Source of the DNA: an uncultured Eubacteriales bacterium
GTDB taxonomy: Bacteria; Bacillota; Clostridia; Peptostreptococcales; Anaerovoracaceae
DNA length: 6,959 nt
Assembly: GCA_902793875.1 (NCBI GenBank)
Contig: CADBFL010000091.1
Coordinates: forward strand, 1 to 6,959
Direction of reading: 5' to 3'
Part shown: piece by piece, positions 4,686 through 6,959 of the stretch
Position numbering within the stretch: the stretch's first letter is position 1
How the letters are laid out: the number at the start of each line of letters is the position of its first letter
The notes under the pieces: model-generated
Seen by the model: the letters and a program-made list of their open reading frames with translations, nothing else
Told to the model about the DNA's origin: nothing
The model's database searches: none
Made by a program: the position numbers and the translations under genes

Positions 4686-6458
4686 TTGAGTCAGACAGGA
4701 TCAGAAAGATTTAAGCGATATGAGCCGATATTCGGATCATGGTACATCACCGGGGAGATAGGTTCCGGGGCGGAGGGCTTCCTTTACCGGATAGAACGGA
4801 CCGACTCTCTCGGTAATGTATTTTATTCTGCTCTCAAAGCGATAGCGATACCGCTGGGAGGCGAGGCGGAACTCGAGTCTCTCATGGCAGGCGGCGTGAC
4901 GCGCGAAGAGGCGAAGAAGTACTACGAAAACGTGCTCGAGAATACCACTCATGAGTTTGAACTGCTGGCCAGACTGAAGGGCAACAGCTATATCGTCAGC
5001 TACGAAGACCATGAGATATTTGAGCATGAGGACGGCTTCGGCTGGGACATCCTGATAAGGCTCGAAGAACTTGTCCCTCTCATCAGGCACTCGATCGGAC
5101 ATCCGCTGTCAGAAGACGATGTGATCTCCATGGGAGCGGACATATGCCGCGGACTGGAGCTGTGCCGCAAATACGGAATAGTCCACAGAGACATAAAACC
5201 CGACAATATATTCATTTCGCCGAGCGGCAACTACAAGCTCGGCGATTTCGGAATAGCGCGCATCATCAGGCAGAGCACGGATCTGGCGCTTTCCCGCAAG
5301 GGCACCTATGCCTATATGGCTCCTGAGGTCTACTGGGGCAGGGAGTACGACCATACCGTAGATATCTATTCGCTCGGACTGGTGATGTACAGATATCTTA
5401 ACGACGGACGCATGCCGTTCCAGCCGCCCTTTCCGGAAGAACTGCGGTATGACGCCGGAGAGGATGCGTTCATCAGGAGGATCAACGGGCAGCAGATGGC
5501 CGCGCCGAGGCTTGGGTCGGACAGGCTTAAGCGCATAGTCCTCAAAGCCTGCGCTTTCAACAGGGAAGACAGATACCATGACGCGTCAGAGATGCTGAGG
5601 GATCTCGAGGCATTGCAGAATGGCAGCGCTGAAGAAAGCGGGTACATCCCGTCCGGACAGAAGACTGCAAAATACAATAAACAGCCGGATCCCGCCCGGG
5701 ACCGCAAACGCTCGAAGGCGCTGAAAATTGCCGCGGCGGTGCTTGCAGCCGGATTGCTGACGGCGGGCATTGCATACAGCATGGTGCCGAAGGAAGTCAC
5801 GGATATCGTCGCAACGGATATAGAGGGCGGCGCAGAGGTATACGTCGGGGACTCCCTCGCTCCTTCATATACGATAGAACCATCCGGGCTCAAAGATGAA
5901 AAGATATCCTTCAGCTCAGGCGATGAGAGCGTTTTTACCGTGGACGGGAAAGGCAGGATACACGCCCTGTCTGTCGGCCACGCCGCTCTTACGATGACTG
6001 CCGGAGAGTACTCGGAAGATGTGATCATCACTGTCATCCCGAAGGTCACATCCATAGAAGGCATCGACGAAACTATCGAACTTGCTGCGGGAGACAGCCT
6101 TGAGCTTGAGCCGCGGCTCCGGCCTGAAAAATTCGCCTCCGAACCGGTAACTTATTCGGTAGGTGACGAAGAGATCGCTTCCGTGTCCGATTCCGGCGAG
6201 ATCACCGGCGTCTCGGCCGGAGAGACCACTCTTGAGATATCGGCAGGAGGATGCTCCGTCTCGCGGAAGATCGTCGTTTTCGAGCCTGTGATATACAGTC
6301 CGGGAGGAGGGTCGTCAGGCTCATCATCGGGCTCGTCATCGGGCTCGTCTTCGGGGTCGTACTCCGAACCATCCCCGGAACCGTCTCCGGAGCCGGCCTC
6401 AGAGTCATCTGAGGGAGAAGAAGGCTATTTCAGTTCGGGGGATGATGAATATTTCTGA
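4686..6458 (+). CDS. Hanks-type Ser/Thr protein kinase with Big_2-like extracytoplasmic domains
   Basis: This 590-residue transmembrane kinase has every catalytic motif. They are the glycine loop G26-S-G28-A-E-G31, K51 in ALK, a likely alpha-C Glu at E90, HRDIKPDN with D169 and N174, DFG at 187-189, GTYAYMAPE at 206-214, DIYSLG from D226, and the late R296. An insertion between K51 and alpha-C (about 55-85) matches a kinase clade common in Clostridia. After a basic stretch (RDRKRSK) comes one membrane helix at about 344-367. Two Big_2-like domains follow outside (about 370-452 and 453-534), then a Ser/Gly repeat (541-558) and a Pro/Glu then acidic tail (SEPSPEPSPEP to DDEYF). Big_2 domains stand where PknB/PrkC kinases carry PASTA. 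The start is a TTG without a clear ribosome binding site; the stop at 4647-4649 closes the frame upstream, and no other usual start codon occurs nearby. It is 36 nt behind the secreted Big_2 gene and probably cotranscribed. Confidence 0.95.
   Translation: MSQTGSERFKRYEPIFGSWYITGEIGSGAEGFLYRIERTDSLGNVFYSALKAIAIPLGGEAELESLMAGGVTREEAKKYYENVLENTTHEFELLARLKGNSYIVSYEDHEIFEHEDGFGWDILIRLEELVPLIRHSIGHPLSEDDVISMGADICRGLELCRKYGIVHRDIKPDNIFISPSGNYKLGDFGIARIIRQSTDLALSRKGTYAYMAPEVYWGREYDHTVDIYSLGLVMYRYLNDGRMPFQPPFPEELRYDAGEDAFIRRINGQQMAAPRLGSDRLKRIVLKACAFNREDRYHDASEMLRDLEALQNGSAEESGYIPSGQKTAKYNKQPDPARDRKRSKALKIAAAVLAAGLLTAGIAYSMVPKEVTDIVATDIEGGAEVYVGDSLAPSYTIEPSGLKDEKISFSSGDESVFTVDGKGRIHALSVGHAALTMTAGEYSEDVIITVIPKVTSIEGIDETIELAAGDSLELEPRLRPEKFASEPVTYSVGDEEIASVSDSGEITGVSAGETTLEISAGGCSVSRKIVVFEPVIYSPGGGSSGSSSGSSSGSSSGSYSEPSPEPSPEPASESSEGEEGYFSSGDDEYF
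6315..6362 (+). repeat. 12-nt tandem repeat encoding a Ser/Gly tail
   Basis: Four imperfect 12-nt units (TCGGGCTCGTCA and variants) start at 6315, 6327, 6339 and 6351. They encode SGSS repeats near the kinase C-terminus, followed by SPEP repeats. Such runs change length easily by slippage, in frame because the unit is a multiple of three. Confidence 0.8.
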
Positions 6459-6478
6459 AAAACAGATCCGATCAGATG

Positions 6479-6502
6479 ATCCCTGGCAGCATGCCCGGGG
6501 AT
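6479..6502 (+). other. Imperfect hairpin just before the GH13 gene
   Basis: ATCCC (6479-6483) pairs with GGGAT (6498-6502), and inside it GGCA (6485-6488) pairs with TGCC (6492-6495), with a small internal mismatch or bulge. No T run follows, so it is not a standard terminator. It ends 3 nt before the GH13 ribosome binding site and might modulate readthrough or translation there. Confidence 0.3.
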
Positions 6503-6505
6503 GAC

Positions 6506-6512
6506 AGGGGAG
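6506..6512 (+). promoter_or_regulatory. Ribosome binding site of the GH13 gene
   Basis: AGGGGAG lies 6 nt before the ATG at 6519. This supports that start and translation independent of the kinase gene. Confidence 0.75.
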
Positions 6513-6518
6513 AGACGA

Positions 6519-6959
6519 ATGGCCTGGTACGACGAAGCCGTTTTTTATCATATATATCCGCTGGGACTGCTGGGGGCGCCGGAGCGCAACGAATACGGCG
6601 GGCCCGCGCACAGACTTAACGAACTGAGACCGTGGATCTTTCATTTGAAGGACTGCGGTTTTAACGCGCTTTATTTCGGTCCGTGCTTCTCATCGGGTTC
6701 TCACGGCTATGACACCTCGGATTACCGCAGGGTCGATGAGAGGCTCGGAGACAACGGCGACCTGAAAGAAATGATCCGTTTTTGCCATGAAGAAGGCATC
6801 CGGGTCATACTTGACGGCGTGTTCAACCATACAGGCCGTGACTTTTTCGCTTTCCGGGACCTGAAAGAAAACAGAGAGGGAAGCCGGTACATAAACTGGT
6901 ACTGCAATGTGAACTTCGGGGGGAACAACAGCTACGACGACGGTTTCTCGTACGATAAC
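6519..6959 (+). CDS. GH13 alpha-amylase-family glycoside hydrolase (3' end beyond the window)
   Basis: The frame is open for 147 codons to the right edge, so only the N-terminal part is seen. It opens directly in the catalytic barrel: AVFYHIYPLG (7-16), LKDCGFNALYFGPCFSS (43-59), then HGYDTSDYRRVD (62-73), which marks the GH13 substrate-binding strand. The conserved region I is GIRVILDGVFNHTG (93-106), with D99, N103 and H104. The catalytic Asp/Glu/Asp residues lie beyond the edge. The pattern fits the cyclomaltodextrinase/neopullulanase-like GH13 group that cleaves maltodextrins. There is no signal peptide and no N-terminal carbohydrate-binding domain, which suggests a cytoplasmic enzyme. 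It follows the kinase gene by 60 nt without a clear terminator, so readthrough is possible. The exact substrate cannot be decided from this fragment. Confidence 0.92.
   Translation, partial: MAWYDEAVFYHIYPLGLLGAPERNEYGGPAHRLNELRPWIFHLKDCGFNALYFGPCFSSGSHGYDTSDYRRVDERLGDNGDLKEMIRFCHEEGIRVILDGVFNHTGRDFFAFRDLKENREGSRYINWYCNVNFGGNNSYDDGFSYDN

Noticed and set aside
5366..6064. 232-codon minus-strand frame
   Set aside because: It is antisense to the well-supported kinase gene, has no ribosome binding site that I can see, and contains no recognisable domain.
6315..6410. Possible CRISPR-like or regulatory direct repeats
   Set aside because: The units are in-frame 12-nt repeats coding for Ser/Gly and Pro/Glu runs at the kinase C-terminus, with no spacers.
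1..6959. tRNA, rRNA, transposase, phage or integrase signatures
   Set aside because: None seen on either strand: no tRNA-like cloverleaf, no transposase-like protein, and no terminal inverted repeats with target duplications.

Overview
The window looks like a chromosomal segment of a Bacillota bacterium, probably a gut-type Clostridia (Lachnospiraceae or Eubacteriales-like). This is inferred, not proven. The signs are strong AGGAG-type ribosome binding sites, a base composition near 50% GC, intrinsic terminators, secreted proteins built from Big_2 and Fn3 domains, a clostridial-style Hanks kinase, and a GH13 enzyme of a type common in anaerobic Firmicutes. All supported genes lie on the plus strand.

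Positions 1-340 hold the tail of an unidentified gene. Its stop overlaps (ATGA) the start of a 42-codon remnant that resembles the N-terminus of an ATP-grasp ligase. A strong palindromic terminator follows. From 341 to 1402 there is a monocistronic unit. It encodes a membrane protein with two tandem zinc ribbons, one transmembrane helix, a Thr/Glu-rich spacer and a C-terminal OB-like domain, and a hairpin terminator closes it. From 1403 to 1555 there is a compact regulatory stretch with two extended -10 promoter elements, a terminator-like hairpin between them, and a third hairpin in the presumed leader.

Positions 1556-6458 form a tight three-gene cluster. The first gene is a 352-residue conserved protein with two HTH-like helical modules. 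The second overlaps it by 8 nt and encodes a 680-residue secreted protein with a duplicated cysteine-containing Big_2 unit, a fifth Big_2 domain and a C-terminal Fn3 domain. The third, 36 nt further on, is a complete Hanks-type Ser/Thr kinase with one transmembrane helix and an extracytoplasmic part made of two Big_2-like domains and a Ser/Gly-then-acidic tail. After 60 nt a GH13 alpha-amylase-family gene begins and runs off the right edge.

The working picture is an envelope signalling locus. The kinase senses something outside through Big_2 domains, the secreted multi-Big_2/Fn3 protein is a candidate ligand or matrix partner, and the HTH-like protein is a candidate cytoplasmic partner or regulator. 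The nearby zinc-ribbon membrane protein may belong to the same functional group. These links rest on gene order, overlap and shared domain type only.
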